NCBI RefSeq assembly: GCF_016741935.1
Contig: NZ_JAERRG010000053.1
Span: 1-43,713 of the forward strand
Length of the DNA: 43,713 bases
Source: Streptomyces endocoffeicus
GTDB taxonomy: Bacteria > Actinomycetota > Actinomycetes > Streptomycetales > Streptomycetaceae
Direction of reading: 5' to 3'
In this document: positions 43,080-43,713 of the stretch, in pieces
Numbering within the stretch: the first letter of the stretch is position 1
How the letters are laid out: the number at the start of each line of letters is the position of its first letter
The notes under the pieces: model-generated
What the model was told of the DNA's origin: nothing
Database searches by the model: none
The model's input: only the letters and a program-made list of their open reading frames with translations
Made by a program: the position numbers and the translations under genes

Positions 43080-43490
43080 ATGTCACACCACACCGCGACG
43101 GTGCCGGGGGCTACCTGGGTGGCCAGGTGGGCGGGAGCTCTGCTGTGTCTCGCGGTGGCCGCCATTCATGTCGTGGACCAAGGCGGCATCGTGGTAACGA
43201 GGGATCCCTACTACATCGGCGTTGCCTACCACGTCCTGGAGATCGCGGCCGTGGTCACCGCCGCGCTGCTCCTCATCGGCCTCGTTCGACTGGGATGGTT
43301 GCTGGCGGCCATGGTCGCCGTCGGCCCCTTGCTGGGCTACATCCTCTCCAGGGGTCCGGGGCTGCCCTACTACAGCGACGACGTCGGCAATTGGACGGAA
43401 CCGCTCGGGCTGGTCAGCCTGGCTGTCGAAGGCGCCCTGCTCCTGCTGTCGGTGCCGCTCTTCGTGCGGAGCCTGCGCCGCAGAACCTGA
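43080..43490 (+). CDS. Four-helix membrane protein
   Basis: 136 residues with four hydrophobic helices: WAGALLCLAVAAIHVVDQGG, VLEIAAVVTAALLLIGLV, LGWLLAAMVAVGPLLGYILS, and LGLVSLAVEGALLLLSVPLF. Short loops contain PYYIG and GLPYYSDDVGNW. The ATG at 43080 has GAAGGGG about 13 nt upstream, rather far. Unknown function; a terminator follows. Similar short membrane proteins with a conserved His near the first helix are widespread in actinobacteria. Confidence 0.8.
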   Translation: MSHHTATVPGATWVARWAGALLCLAVAAIHVVDQGGIVVTRDPYYIGVAYHVLEIAAVVTAALLLIGLVRLGWLLAAMVAVGPLLGYILSRGPGLPYYSDDVGNWTEPLGLVSLAVEGALLLLSVPLFVRSLRRRT

Positions 43491-43492
43491 GG

Positions 43493-43520
43493 GCTGACCC
43501 GTAATGCCTGGCGGGTCAGC
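43493..43520 (+). terminator. Terminator after the membrane protein gene
   Basis: Perfect 9-bp stem GCTGACCCG / CGGGTCAGC with a 10-nt loop. Nothing further is identified from here to the window end. Confidence 0.65.
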
Positions 43521-43713
43521 GTGCGGCGTCAGATGCGGTGCATCGCAAGGCGGAGGGGCGTCCGGATACTGGGTGTATATGGACGTTCCGACAACGCGGC
43601 GAGGTGCCGTAGCTGTCGTCGCACGCCCGCCAGGTGTTACGGGACAGCCCCTAAAGCGTGTTACAGAAGGCCGTGATCAGGGCATTTCCCTTGTATGCGT
43701 GGGGTGTTGAGGA

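Noticed and set aside
42857..43165. Minus-strand frame of 102 codons near the right end
   Set aside because: Ala/Arg-rich with no domain and overlaps the better supported membrane protein gene.

Overview
This 43.7-kb window is very GC-rich chromosomal DNA of Streptomyces type. The evidence is strong third-position GC bias, leaderless or GGAGG-led starts, a subtilisin-inhibitor (SSI) gene, XRE/TPR regulators, rare TTA (bldA) codons and typical Streptomyces tRNAs. The species cannot be named from the sequence alone.

Layout. (1) 1-9.6 kb, chromosomal: an MMPL exporter, histidine kinase and response regulator on the minus strand; a putative lipoprotein; an SDR oxidoreductase divergent from a TetR regulator with paired operators; an amidase; and a secreted protein. 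(2) 9.6-13.8 kb: an intact tRNA-Arg(ACG) with its terminator, plus two older decayed copies of the same [terminator + tRNA 3' end] unit. These copies bound two single-gene islets, a fused methyltransferase and a Tat-exported CocE-type hydrolase. (3) 14.15-21.97 kb: a compact integrated element in tRNA-Ser(GCT), bounded by a 64-bp perfect direct repeat. It has a tyrosine integrase, an AlpA/Xis-like protein, a second HTH protein, an XRE regulator, a DnaB-N/AAA replication helicase, an iteron cluster and small cargo (a pterin-4a-carbinolamine-dehydratase-like protein, a Cys-rich zinc-ribbon protein, a TPR regulator remnant and a membrane protein). No transfer gene is visible. (4) 22-27.8 kb: an SSI-family inhibitor with an unusual Gly at P1, and a 1548-residue PAS/pseudokinase/receiver protein with a very long disordered linker. 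(5) 27.8-34.1 kb, minus strand: acyl-CoA ligase, ECF sigma factor, secreted glycoside-hydrolase-like protein, and a three-gene operon resembling mycobacterial chsH2-chsH1-ltp2 (steroid side-chain hydratase and aldolase) with a clear promoter and palindromic operator. (6) 34.7-41.9 kb: a stand-alone primase-polymerase, a membrane protein with a TTA codon, an XRE regulator, a DHA2-type MFS exporter, a small secreted protein, a VOC protein, a decayed integrase and a MarR-like regulator. The MarR gene shares a palindrome with the MFS gene. (7) 42.0 kb to the end: a 56-nt 3' fragment of tRNA-Ser(TGA), which looks like the left att scar of a second element running off the right edge, followed by two small genes.

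The most interesting parts are the transfer-less replicating tRNA-Ser element with its candidate iteron origin, the stacked tRNA-Arg scars around one-gene islets, the degenerate kinase scaffold, and several unrelated intergenic tandem repeats (units of 12-33 nt). All functional calls come from reading motifs by eye; no database search was run.
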